DNA of 64,000 nt from Mercurialis annua (lineage: Eukaryota; Streptophyta; Magnoliopsida; Malpighiales; Euphorbiaceae): positions 7,943,501-8,007,500 of the forward strand of contig NC_065575.1 of the NCBI RefSeq assembly GCF_937616625.2, given 5' to 3'. Below, piece after piece: positions 8,706-24,027 of the stretch. Every line of letters starts with the position of its first letter. The stretch's first letter is position 1. The notes beneath the pieces are model-generated. The model saw only the letters and a list, made by a program, of their open reading frames with translations. It was not told the origin of the DNA and did no database searches. A program made the translations under genes and the position numbers.

Positions 8706-11700
8706 TCAAAAATGGCTGAATATGTCGCCCAGCTCGCTGCGAAGGGTGTTGAATTGGGTACGAGCTTCAGCTACCTTAGGCTTCAGGTTGGCAAGGCCCT
8801 GCTTCAGCTCACTTCGATTCTTCTTTACACCAACACCTTCAAGAAGGTCCTTGTCCATCAACACTTCGAGCTCGGCGATGGCTTTTTCCTCGTTTTCCAG
8901 CTCCAGCTTTAAGGCGGCGACTTTGGCCTTCAAATCCTTGGCGTTATCGCGGCGAGATTTAAGGGTTGAGACAGCCGATTTCACGTTCACCTTCAACCCT
9001 TCCAGCTTTTCCTTGGCAGCGTTCTCCTGGGCGATCAACTCATCATAGTTGGATTGTATAGTGGTCGATTCAGCATAGATCGCCCGGAAAGCTGGGAGCG
9101 ACGCAGAGAGCTTGACCATTGCACCTCGAGCTTTCTCACTGAGAACTTCTGGAGGAGCATCGGCCAAAGCAGTTGCCGACTTCTGAAGCCGCTCGAGATC
9201 CTTGGGCGATTTGAAAAGAGTAGTTCCTTGGGACTTCAGTTCTGCAATGACGTCCAGATGATCGCCCCAGTTCTCGGTGGAACTGCTGGTCACTTCGCGC
9301 ATCTCACTTTCTGGGAGGGGCGAATCGTCTTCGTCACTATCAGAATCCAGGAACGCCGCCGCCTTAGCTGCCACATCGTCCTGATCAGCGGGTGTGTCAT
9401 CAGGGATCTGCCAAGTTTTGCCACAATAAAATATCAGCTGCGGATTTACTATCATAAAGACAAATAATCGATAAGGGCTACCTTAGTCTTTTGGGCATCA
9501 AGGTGCGCTGGTAAATTGGCCAGAGACGAACTCAGCGGCGATAGCAGCGTCGGCCGCGGTGAGAAAGCCAGCATCTGAGATACTGTAGGGGTTGTCTCAG
9601 AAGGGGTGGCGTCTGAAGGGGCCTTTTGGGATAAAGACCGTTGAATTGAACGACCTTCATCTCCGGTTTGATCATCGGCCGTCTCTGTGTCGCCCCTGGA
9701 AGAAGAGTGGGCGCTGGGTTGAGACGGGGCTTCCTTAGGAACAGGGTCAAACATACGTGACCCCGTTGTGTCTTTCTTCGTCCTCTTTGCCTTCGGCTCT
9801 TTCTTGGATGGCTTTTTCGCCGGGCGTTTTTGTCTCGCCTTCTTCGCTTCAACTTCCCCTTCGCCATCAGTGTCAAAGACGTCCCCTTTGTTCCATCGAG
9901 GCACGCCAACTGAAAGAAAACAAAATTAGAACGCGAATAATGGCCGAAACCGGTAGGGGAATTCGAATAAAAAGGCCTGTTTACCTGGTATTCTATCATA
10001 ACCAGTTCGGACAAGTTCATTTATCGCCTCAGCATCAGATGGGCATCTGATGCCGGTATATGTTACACCTTCACTTGTTATTTCGGGTTTTCGTTTTTTT
10101 ACCCTTTTCTTTGGAAGTTTTATGGGGTTGGGTGTAGACATGTTAACTTTAGGTACTGGTGGACTCTTATATTTAAATTTTGGGCGAATATGGGCAAGGT
10201 AAAAATCGTAGGGATATTTGACTTCATAATGTTCTTTCCAGACCTTTTTCATTTTTTCGTCATATTTCTGCCTAGTCATTCGCCTATGGCGCTGCATCCT
10301 AAGGTTCATACCAGGGCGATCTAGGGGGTCGTATTTAAATTTGTAAAAGCGTTCGAATTTAGCTATTTCATAGAGATGAAAGAGATTACCTTCGAATTGG
10401 GGGCGTTTTGGTGCCTGCAAAAGAAACAGATCGGCATGAGTAGGGTTTCGAGATAAAGGAGGTAATTGAAAATTATGAAGACTTAGTATTTCTTTGGGCG
10501 AGAGGTCGAAGAAAGACTCGATAACTGAAGCCCACCAGCTTTCATATTCTAAGGTACAGGAAGGGGAAATAGAAGGGCGAGAAATTTCAGAAATTTGGGG
10601 AAGATAAGCACGATTAAGGCGAAGAATAAACTGAAGGTCAGGGTAATCTTCGATTGATGGTTTATAGGTCCCGCGGTTGTTGACGGAGATCAACAAAGGA
10701 CAGGGAATTCCTTGGCAATAGCCGAATTGGCGGGCGACATAGTTGGGGCAATAGGCTTCAATGCTGCTACGGTTATATTCCAAACCGGCGATAAGGTTTC
10801 GTGACTTTAGAGAACTGCCCCAGTATTGTCCCCCTAGTTTCACCCATGGATCGGCTTTGGCTTCATCTGTATTTTCACAATCCCAGGCGACGAAGAACCA
10901 TGAAGGGAGATACTTCAAGTTGAGGAGTGGGCAGAACAACGCCGAAGCCCTGACAGAGTTGGTAAAAACTTCCAACACATCCAACACGTGAGGCAGGCGA
11001 GTACCAGCGGCGATTAATTGGTAGCCGCAAAGTTCGGCTTTGATCTGAGGGCCGACTTCGAAGAGCTCAGGGAAGTATAAGGCCAGCCACAACTGCAACA
11101 CCCACAGGGGCCCACTTGGGCATTGAAAGGTTCTCTTTTCGCCGTGAGGGGCGATTTCATTCAGGCTTCGGTACAGATGGGCAAGCATGAACTCCCCAAT
11201 GTTGCATTTTCGCCCTTCAGCAAGAGCAGCGGCCAGGGTAAAGCAGTCTGTGGTCACTCTGAAGGAGGAGGTACAGAGGACGAACTTGGCTATGAAGAAG
11301 GCGAGGAAGGCAATGTGTTCCTTCACCTCGGGCTTGTAATGTTCTTCGCCCATGAACAGTTTGATGAAGGGGCCGTAGCTTCGTTGAGCCTTTGTCAGTT
11401 TGAATGGGGGCAGTTCAGCGTCAAGATTGGGCGATATACGCTCGCCGATGATTGGAACGTTGAGAATGGCCGCCATGTCCAACAAAGTGACCGTCATCAT
11501 GCCGAACTTGAAACAAAAGCAATGAACGGCGGTTGACCAGAAGAGAGAAGCGCCCATAATGTAGTGCTTCGCTATCGGCCTGCTTGCCTTGCAGAGGTTG
11601 ATCATGTCGTAAAGACCTATGTCCTTCCATAGTTGGCCGAAGTGGGGTTTTAGTCTGGTGACCCATTCTTGGTATCCCTTGTGTTCGGTCGGCCAGTTTC

Positions 11701-11941
11701 GGAACATGGTGTTTACCCAGATAGATGATTGATGAGGGAGTGAAAAGCGAGGTGGTACTTCTTCATGGAACGGGGTAGCAATGTCGCACAGATGGCTGGG
11801 CGAGACAAGAATTGGACCGACGCATTCTTGATTGTCACTAGTTTTTATTATTATCTGAAAGTCGGTATTCGGAGCTGCAGTACGGATCTCAGTAATCTTA
11901 TCGGTCACTTGGGAGGCGATGGTATCGTTGGGGGCAGCCAT
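8706..11941 (-). CDS. Antisense, spliced plant-mobile-domain protein inside the retrotransposon
   Basis: Three coding exons on the minus strand: 11941-9985, 9909-9482 and 9407-8706. The introns are 75 and 74 bp with GT-AG borders and consistent phase, and the total is 3,087 nt (1,028 residues). Exon 1 carries a plant mobile domain (about residues 55-430; FRNWPTEHKGYQEWV and LFWSTAVHCFCFKFGMMTVT are recognisable), related to aminotransferase-like/MAIN-type proteins. Exon 2 adds a Lys/Arg-rich nuclear-localisation-like stretch and a Ser/Pro-rich linker. Exon 3 is acidic, then a long predicted coiled coil. A further 80-bp intron with GT-AG ends lies in the 5' leader (11947-12026). The domain is known in plant Tat elements and host silencing factors. 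Its role here is inferred: control of expression or targeting of the element. Confidence 0.82.
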
Positions 11942-11946
11942 GATAA

Positions 11947-12026
11947 CTGTAAATAAAGACTTCTCAGTTGGGCGAATGATTAAAAGAGGCGAATCAGAGA
12001 TGAAAGAAGCTAGGGCGAAAACTTAC
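11947..12026 (-). other. Probable 5'-UTR intron of the antisense gene
   Basis: On the minus strand, CTCTG|GTAAGT at 12027/12026 and TTTACAG at 11947-11953 bound an 80-bp segment ending five bases before the antisense ATG. Its length matches the two coding introns (75 and 74 bp), which supports real splicing of an antisense transcript starting between here and the 3' LTR. Confidence 0.55.
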
Positions 12027-12334
12027 CAGAGGAGACTTGGTGAATTGCTCGAGGTTGCTGAGGAGAGAGAAAGCTTGATAAAGGCAGAGAGAATAGGTGA
12101 GTGAAAAAATGAGATGGTATTTTTGTTAAATGACAAAATCAGAGGAAGCCGAAAGGTCGTGGGGCCAAAATGTGGCATCGTGGAGAACAGCTGGAGACGA
12201 CGTGGCTTAAAGGGGGTACCGAAAGGTCAATAGATGCGCACCCCTTTAAGTTTTTTCGAATGACTTGGGCCTCAGTAGTGGGCTTGGAAGCGCTGAGAAG
12301 GGAGAACAAGCCCAAAAGATAAACATTTCAGACT
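12027..12334 (-). promoter_or_regulatory. Likely promoter and leader region of the antisense gene
   Basis: This is the only element DNA between the 5'-UTR intron and the polypurine tract, so the antisense transcript must start here or within the 3' LTR. I see no convincing TATA box on the minus strand. The assignment is by position only. Confidence 0.35.
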
Positions 12335-12346
12335 TGTTGGGGGCAT
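12335..12346 (+). other. Polypurine tract
   Basis: TTGTTGGGGGCAT-type G-rich sequence abuts the 3' LTR, the position at which plus-strand cDNA synthesis is primed. The purine run is short (GGGGG). Confidence 0.6.
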
Positions 12347-12824
12347 TGTTTACACCGGCCCAAATAATTACCGGACCGAGCTTCATGTGGGCTTATCAGG
12401 GATTAAGGCCCAACGGAAAGCCTTTTTATTATTGCTTTTTCTATTTTATTAGGAGTTTGTAGCTCGATAGGAGTAATTTGCTTTCAGAGTTTTAGTCCTA
12501 GTTAAATTAGGAGTCTTAGTTATGAGGAGCTATAAATAGCTCAGAGCTTTATTATTTTTGTATCAACAAATCAATCAATCAAAAACCAAGCCCAGTGCTT
12601 TTTATCCCGCAATCTCCGGATTGTTTTAATTTAGGAGTAGTTTTCGGTATTAATCTCGCCTGAGTCCGTGACTCCCAGATTATTATCTTTTAGATCACGT
12701 GGTTAAGTGTCTTTAACCAAACAAGCCCTGTGAATATCTGCATAGGTTCGTTAAAGTATCAAACCTCAAACCGATCCCGATTATAAATTCAAAGATTCGA
12801 GTCCGGAATATTTCCAGGCGAACA
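12347..12824 (+). repeat. 3' LTR of Tat element
   Basis: Identical to the 5' LTR over 478 bp by direct comparison. It is followed by the GGTAC target duplication at 12825-12829. Confidence 0.97.
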
Positions 12825-12912
12825 GGTACAAATGGTGTTTTTACAAGGTCAGGGTATAAACGAAGAAAAAGTGCAAGGTGGGGGTTTTTTAAGGAATTAA
12901 GCCTATAAAAAA

Positions 12913-13517
12913 AGGGCCATGTTTTTGTGAAAATAACAAAACGAAGGCATTTTTTTATAAACAGGCTAATACAAATAAGTATTTTTATGAGAAATTCTAG
13001 TATTATTTACGATAGATATTGCCCGATATCTGCAGCCACTATCCTAATTAATACAGACCGAACCAGATAAAAATCAATTATAGCGACAAAATTTTCGGGG
13101 AATTTTGAAAGCGGGACGATGCTCGGAAAGTGAACCCAAAATGTTTAGTTAAGTAGGAATGAGTTTTTATCCGGCGAATTATGAACACAAAATACTTGAC
13201 CAAGAAGTATTTTGGCAATATAAACAAAGTAAGAATCTTTTTTTTTTACTTTTCCAAAATCAGTTAGTTAGTGTTTCTTAAATAGTAAAACTCGAGTGCA
13301 ATATAAAATCAAGTTAAAGGAAATAAATAAAATCCGTATTCAACACCGACTCAACAACTTAATTACAGTATTATTGTAAAGTCCTTATTCTATTAGGATT
13401 CTCAATTTTAACACCAATTACTTAGTACCTATAAATACCACATAGTAACACTCTTCAGCTCCATTACTTCTTCCTTTATCTCTCACTTTCAGAACTGTTT
13501 CATATTAACGTTTGATT
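12913..13517 (+). promoter_or_regulatory. Upstream region of the zinc-finger gene, with TATA box
   Basis: AT-rich DNA between the interrupted MITE and the zinc-finger ATG. A TATA box (TATAAATA, 13430-13437) lies about 80 bases before the start codon. A pyrimidine-rich leader (CTTCTTCCTTTATCTCTC) follows it, as expected for a short 5' UTR. Both transposons sit less than 620 bp upstream of the start codon. Confidence 0.55.
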
Positions 13518-15242
13518 ATGATTTTGGATATGAACATGTTCTTCACTGATTGTTGCTTAACAATTAACACAGCAAATTCTTTTCGTTATTCGGAACAAAC
13601 TAACAACATACTCCACCACTATACCTCGACTTTTTCGACCGGTAATTATTACAGTAACACTCTTAAAAAAGAAGATTTTGATGATTTAGCTGATTCTACG
13701 GCCCCCGCGGCCGCTCCCACGACAAGTGGAGTTGTCGGTATGGAAGCTGATGATATCACCGAACTCGCCCCAGCTCCCGCGAGTGGAGTTGTCGGTATGG
13801 AACCTGATGATATTGTTGATTCAGCCTCCGAATCCGCCCCAGCTCCCGCGAATGAAGCTGTCGGTATGGAACCTGATAATATTGTTGGTATGGAACCTGA
13901 TGATATTGTTGATTCAGCCTCCGAATCCGCCCCAGCTCCCGCGAATGGAGTTGTCGGTATGGAACCTGATGATATTGTTGATTCACCCTCCGAATCCGCC
14001 CCAGCTCCCCCGAGTGGAGTTGTCGGTATGGAACCTGATGATATTGTTGAGTCAGCCTCCGAATCCGCCCCAGCTCCCACGAGTGGAGTTCTCGGTATCG
14101 AAGATGATATCGTTGATTCTTCCGCGGCTGCTGCTCCGACAAGTGAAGTGGTTGGTGTTGGTTTTGAATTACAGGACTGGCCGAGGGAATTCAAGAAAAA
14201 GAGATCATATTCCGGAGCAGTGTATTTTGAAATTTATCAAAAAATTGAGGAAGCGCTGATTTTACAGATGGATAATCTGAGATTAATGCGTAACGTTAAT
14301 TCAGATATGGATGCATGTAGGAACACTATTTTAACCATTGAAAAGCTTTCGGGAGTGCGGGAAATTCTCAAAGGTTGCGGAGATGGTAAAACTACGAAAG
14401 CCGAACTTAAACTCAAATTATCAAGTTTGGATATTGGTGACATGGATAAATTTTTACAAGAGGTTCTTGATGATATAAGAAGTCGTCAAGAAACATTGGC
14501 ATTACCGGAGAGGGAGAGTGTTGATAATTGCTCCGATACGGAATCGGATCGGGGAATTAGTGTTGCTAATAGGAAAAGGAAATATTGTTACGGGGACGAG
14601 ATAAACAAGCCGGTAGTGATGCAGACGACGAAGAAGAACAAGGTCGTCAAGCTAACGGAAGTGACGGGATTGGTTGAGCCGAAGAGGAATGTTTACCAAT
14701 GTAAGGAATGCAAGCAGGAGTTCGATAATTTTCGAGCACTTGGCGGGCATATGGCTTCACATAATAGAAAGATGAAGAGCGATGATGATCTTATGAAGAG
14801 TACTTATGAATGTCTAATATGCCATCACGTTTTCAATGATTTTCGAGCTCTCGGTGGGCATATAGCTTCACATAACAGAAAGGAGAGAGCTGAGAAAGCT
14901 GCTTTAGGAGGAGACAGCAGCTCGTTAAGTATCGTAGCAGGATCATCGGTTGATAATTTAATAGAAAAGAGTTACGAGTGTAATATTTGCTACAAGAAAT
15001 TTTCTACCGGGCAGGCACTTGGAGGTCATAAAACCTATCATAGGAAAATTGCTGACAGTTTGAATCAAGCTCAGGCAAATCCTGAAGATCAACTCAGATT
15101 GGATCAAGTTCCGGCAAATCCTGAAGGTCAAGTCAGATTGAATAAAGTTCAGGCAAATCCTGAAACTCAAGCTAAATCAAGTTGTACAAAAATAACTCTT
15201 TTCGGAGTTGATTTGAATGCCTCCCCATCTGTTGAAAGATAG
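13518..15242 (+). CDS. Three-finger C2H2 zinc-finger repressor (ZAT-like)
   Basis: Intronless ORF of 574 residues from the first ATG (13518); ATGs at 13530 and 13536 are alternatives. It is a plant Q-type-like C2H2 transcription factor acting in the nucleus. Fingers lie near residues 393-415, 430-452 and 485-507 (CKEC..FRALGGH, CLIC..FRALGGH, CNIC..GQALGGH). Only the third keeps QALGGH; the first two have R in place of Q. The C-terminal VDLNASP is an EAR-type repression motif. The N-terminal third is an acidic repeat array (about residues 70-200), unusual for the family and making the protein longer than typical ZAT proteins. An LxxL-rich segment and a basic KRK patch lie between. The exact orthologue is not determined. 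Confidence 0.88.
   Translation: MILDMNMFFTDCCLTINTANSFRYSEQTNNILHHYTSTFSTGNYYSNTLKKEDFDDLADSTAPAAAPTTSGVVGMEADDITELAPAPASGVVGMEPDDIVDSASESAPAPANEAVGMEPDNIVGMEPDDIVDSASESAPAPANGVVGMEPDDIVDSPSESAPAPPSGVVGMEPDDIVESASESAPAPTSGVLGIEDDIVDSSAAAAPTSEVVGVGFELQDWPREFKKKRSYSGAVYFEIYQKIEEALILQMDNLRLMRNVNSDMDACRNTILTIEKLSGVREILKGCGDGKTTKAELKLKLSSLDIGDMDKFLQEVLDDIRSRQETLALPERESVDNCSDTESDRGISVANRKRKYCYGDEINKPVVMQTTKKNKVVKLTEVTGLVEPKRNVYQCKECKQEFDNFRALGGHMASHNRKMKSDDDLMKSTYECLICHHVFNDFRALGGHIASHNRKERAEKAALGGDSSSLSIVAGSSVDNLIEKSYECNICYKKFSTGQALGGHKTYHRKIADSLNQAQANPEDQLRLDQVPANPEGQVRLNKVQANPETQAKSSCTKITLFGVDLNASPSVER
13728..14150 (+). repeat. In-frame 69-bp minisatellite in the zinc-finger gene
   Basis: About six units of 23 codons, consensus SGVVGMEPDDIVDSASESAPAP plus one variable residue. 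The third unit carries an internal partial duplication (VGMEPDNI then VGMEPDDI). Units differ by few bases, so the array is young or being homogenised. It encodes an acidic, Pro/Ala/Ser-rich, probably disordered region. Confidence 0.9.
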
Positions 15243-15672
15243 ATGCTAAATTATTTTAGATAGTTTAAGACTAGACTTTAAATCTTTTTTTTAACTGCGG
15301 CAGTTGGTTTAGCAGTTGTGAGTAGTTTGTATGATCTTCCATAGTTCAAGAATTTTGACATGTATAAACAATATTAACTTATTCGAATTATATATTAAAT
15401 TCTTGGTTTTTATGTAATTGAGCTTCAATTTCTTTGGTTTAAGCTTAAGTAGCAATATGGAATTATAAAACCCAAAAACAGTATTTGAAAGCACATTTAA
15501 AATAAAGAACTAAATTCAAGCAAGTGGGCAATACAAACACCATTTCAACAGTTGAAGAACCACCTGCATTTAATTTGGTGGATCATATGTACATGAAGAA
15601 ATTAATATTAAAAGCATCCGAACAGTGATCAAAAGCCACAATCAACTTGCTATTCCAGAAAATGTTTGTTTT
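15243..15672. other. Shared 3' region of two convergent genes
   Basis: Only 430 bp separate the stop codons of the zinc-finger gene (plus strand) and the MAP kinase gene (minus strand). Both 3' UTRs must lie here. No other feature is visible. Confidence 0.6.
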
Positions 15673-20373
<4,701 letters not shown>

Positions 20374-20549
20374 TGGTGAGTAGGTGAAATCTGTAAATTT
20401 TGGGGTGGTTAATTGTAAGTGATGTTTTTTTGTGGTCAACAGATCTGTAGATTTGGTTTTAACAGAGAGACAATTATGTTTTTGTTTTTATTTAATTGAT
20501 TTTTTCTGTTTATTGCTTTGCTATGAATGTGGAGAAAGTGACAATTATC

Positions 20550-20555
20550 CACGTG
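20550..20555. promoter_or_regulatory. G-box upstream of MPK6
   Basis: CACGTG lies 177 bp upstream of the MPK6 start codon, in context CCACGTGAG. G-boxes bind bZIP and bHLH factors. A single hexamer has limited weight. Confidence 0.35.
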
Positions 20556-20599
20556 AGAGTCACTCACATTAATTAGTTAAGCTTTTAGAGAAAAATTTG

Positions 20600-23500
20600 G
20601 ACAAAATCAAAAAGTACATTTGAATTCCTCTATTATTTATTTTTTTCGAATGAGTCATATTATTTTTATTTGTTAAAATTAATTTTTAATACTTCTATTT
20701 TTATTGACATTGGATCCTCCGTCACGGAAATAAAAATAATTATTTATCTTTTTTAAATCAAATGCTTACACAAATAAATTTTGTTTATATATTTTACGGC
20801 AAAAAAATTAACAAATTAATATATTTTATTTTATTACGTCAAAAATTCCCCTTTCAAGTTTGAATCGAGGCTATGCCCTTGGTTTGGTTTAAAATTAAAT
20901 TTTCAATTTATAAATTGTTAGAACATCGCTAATGGTGTTTTTTATTTTAAAGAGAATAAATGAAAAACAATTAACAATTAAATAGACAACAACACTAGCA
21001 ATAGACAAAAGCGATATAAGAAAACGAGTTGAATAATAAACTAAGGCGTCTAGGGGTTGAAACTGATGTTTAGATGTTGTAATCACAGAAATTTGTGCAT
21101 TTATTATTCTCAAATGTGCACATTGGATTTCAATAGTCGGAAATAGATTTTAGGTTAAAATTTAAAAATATTTGAAAGGTTGTGTTAATATTTGAGACAA
21201 AATGGTAGTTCGTGCTATATGGTAGGAATAATCCAAAACGACGTCGTATAAAGAAGGCCACGCTGGCGCTGGCGCCACGTTGGATTTCAATGGCTGGAAA
21301 CGTGACGTAGGCTAATAAATATAAATATTTGAAAGGTAGTGCTGATATTTGAGACAAATGGTAGTATTAGTATGTGCTTAAATTGAAAAAAACACTTAAA
21401 GTTGTGCTATATAGTATTAATAACCTTTAATTATACTAAAAAATGAAGTTTTGTTTTTGGAATTTAACTCCTCTTTGTCTGTTTTTGTGTGCAGAATTGT
21501 GATCCTTAATTTCTAATTGAGTAATGGAGGATTCTGAAGAGCACAAGCAAAGTTAAGCAATTTGTAATTTATTTTTACCATCATTATTCATAATTATGAG
21601 CTTGTAAATGTTTAAAGTAGTTAATTGTTTCGCAATGGCCATTGGTGAGAAATAGGATTATTAGATTAAGGTGAAGTGAATTGGTGAAGTTGTTTTCTTT
21701 ATTGGTTCAACACAAGTTGAGTTTTAATGGTAAAGTAAACAGTAGCCTTAAATCTCTGGTTTTTTAGTTTCAATCAGGCCCGGCCTTAGACGTAGGCCAC
21801 TAAAGCATAAGTCTAGGGCCCCATACTTCAAAGGGTCTCATATTTATATGAGTCCTTTAAAAATAGAGAAAATAACAAAACTATATAAAAAGAGGAAAAA
21901 AATAACAACAATGCTAAATTTGCTGAAATATTATATAAGCATCTCAAAAAATTGAAATTTTACATTTAATACCTTCCCAATGAAAATGCAACACATTTTA
22001 CACATAAAACAAATTAAAAAAGGTCAAAAACGCGTTAGAATAGGTCAAAAACACGTCTGACATGCGTCTGACACGCGCGTCAGATGCGTGCATCAGTCAC
22101 GCATCATTTTGTCAAAAATTCAAACATGTATCATTAATGTATCTGTTATGTATCAAATATGTATTAAAGACATATCTGATTATAAGTTATGATTTTTTTA
22201 ACTCAACTTTTATCAATATAAACATCCTCACTTGAATTACAACCACTACTATCCACAATGTATCAGAGATCTATCAATAATTTATCAGAGATCTATTGAT
22301 AATAATACATCTTAAAATACACACATATTACATATATTAAAATAAAAAATATACGTCTAAACTATTTCTGATATGTACAAAAGATGTGTCGAATATGTAT
22401 AGTATTTGTATTTGAGTTATATACTTAACGCATTGAATATATAACTTACGAGTAGTTGAAATTTATCTATAACATATATTAAAATAAAAAATATGTCATA
22501 TATATGCTTTGTAAATTATAGAAATTATTTATCAATAATATGTATTCAGGATATATTTATCATGTTTTAATTGTATATGAAAAATGTATCTAAATTTTGC
22601 CTGCATATTTGCCTGCTTCATCGGAAACTAAACCTTTTATTTTTTTTGTTTTGAGAATGATCGGAAACTAAACCTAAACTATAGCTTTTTGGAACTCAAA
22701 TAGAGGAAACACATATACGTACTATATGACTTGGACTTGTGCTTTGATAAAAAAACTTGGACTTGTGAAAGAATTTTTCTATAAGGTTAAGGAATTGGAG
22801 ATGTGATTACAAACGAATTAATTTTTGATTTTTTAAATTAAATTTTAAAACCGAACTGACTGAATTAACCAAAAAAATCTGAGTTTTTTTGTTTTTTCTA
22901 TTTTTTTCTCATCTATTTGTCTGTTTTAACCAAACCGGCCTATTTAGTCGTTTCACGATTTTAAGTTTTTTTCGTCATTTTGATTTTTGGTCAAAATTTC
23001 TTATTCAATCGGTTCGGTTTTGACAATTTGGTCGAATAGTTAATTTGGTTAAACAGTTGTCAAATCGAACAGGTCGAATTCTCACCCCTAATACAAACAC
23101 ATTAGTTTAGATAAACAGTCAACCCGATTCTCGAACTTATGTCTCAGGATCATGTATGTTATATTTAATTTTTTTAGTCAATTAGATAGAAAAAGATTGT
23201 GTATCAAGATAAAGTAAGTTCGTTTTAACTTTTAGATCTCAAAACTTCGGTCTCAGATTAATTAATTCCAATATACCTCATATATGTGAGTTATTTGACT
23301 CCGAAACACTAGTTTAAAAAGGTTAAAAGTGATTTATTTGATCCAAAATACAAATTTTAGAGCCTAGTTGATTAAAAAAATAGTTCAATACTAACCCGAA
23401 AGATCTGATTTTTTTTCTTTCATTTTTTTAATATATTTCTCGGTTTAACCAAACCGACCAAATTAACCGACCTATTCAGTCAGTTCGGTTTTAAATATTT

Positions 23501-24027
23501 TTTTTATTCGGCCGGTTCGGTTTTTATCTATTCGATCGAACTGTAAATTCGGTTAAGAGGTTGTCGACCGAACCGTCCAAATGATCACCCCTAATGCAAA
23601 CAAATTAAATTTGGATAAACTGTCAACCCGATCCTTGAACTCGCGTCTCGGTGTCATATATGTTATTTTTAACTTTTTAGTCAATTAGATCCAATTATTT
23701 GTATTTCGAGTTAAAATAAGTCATTTTTAGCTTATAGATCACAAAACTTGGGTCTCGGGGTCAATTAATCCCCAATCTATATTCATATATATTTATTTAA
23801 CTATGAAACACTATTTTAGAGATCTAATTGACTAAAAAGGTTAAAAGTGACTAATTTAAACTCCGAGACATAAATTTTGAGAACTAATTGTTTAAAAAGG
23901 TTATAAACTACGTACCCAATGATTTTGATAATACTATGAATTACAATTCTTTAATTATAATTACATTAAAGCTGAGGATAAATTCCATCACAATCAATCT
24001 AATATTAAATAGGACTTAAATAATTAA
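20600..24027. other. Intergenic region with degenerate repeats
   Basis: No gene is supported. 21121-21230 and 21275-21415 are diverged direct repeats (TTGGATTTCAATRG, ATATTTGAAAGG, ATATTTGAGACAAA). Near 21775 a GC-rich stretch (CAGGCCCGGCC, CTAGGGCCCCATAC) resembles a transposon terminus without a partner. 22030-22600 is full of ATGTATC-like words. 22846-23345 and 23398-23880 are diverged direct repeats with an offset near 500 bp (shared CTGTCAACCCGAT). Confidence 0.5.

Larger units (their letters stand above)
947..12824 (+). mobile_element. Full-length Ty3/gypsy LTR retrotransposon, Tat-type
   Basis: An 11,878-bp element bounded by two 478-bp LTRs that I read as identical line by line (exact offset 11,400), both starting TGTTTACACC and ending GGCGAACA. 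The 5-bp target duplication GGTAC lies at 942-946 and 12825-12829. Internal order is PBS, gag-protease, RT, RNase H, second RNase H, integrase, hairpin repeats, antisense gene, polypurine tract. The tRNA-Arg-like PBS, an archaeal-type second RNase H and an extra antisense gene downstream of integrase are established traits of the Tat lineage. Identical LTRs imply a very recent insertion. One in-frame TGA lies at the gag-pol junction (4886-4888). Confidence 0.95.
494..12903. mobile_element. MULE-type MITE (copy A), split by a gypsy retrotransposon
   Basis: The outer ends are inverted repeats: the left begins GGCTTAATTCCTTAAAAAAC and the right ends with its near-perfect reverse complement at 12903. 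The flanking 9-bp direct repeats TATAAAAAA (485-493 and 12904-12912) fit Mutator-like elements. Only 494-946 and 12830-12903 belong to this element (about 527 bp); the rest is the retrotransposon. The interrupted text (left side ending TTGGGTAC, right side continuing AAATGG) is continuous in the related copy at 41622-42002, which confirms the interruption. There is no coding capacity, so it is non-autonomous. Confidence 0.85.

Noticed and set aside
9054..9467. Plus-strand ORFs opposite the antisense gene.
   Set aside because: Shadow frames of the coding exons; no motif, and the splice-consistent minus frame explains the region.
9438..9481. Alternative 44-nt intron in the antisense gene using the CAG at 9438-9440.
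   Set aside because: Too short for a plant intron and out of phase with exon 3; the acceptor at 9408-9410 gives a 74-bp intron in phase 0.
13649..14194. Open frames on both strands overlapping the zinc-finger minisatellite.
   Set aside because: They exist because the repeat unit length (69 bp) is a multiple of three and keeps all frames open; they lack any domain.
22030..22600. Repeated ATGTATC/TATCAGAGATC words as a possible CRISPR-like or regulatory array.
   Set aside because: Irregular spacing and sequence; a nuclear plant genome; more likely degenerate repeat DNA.
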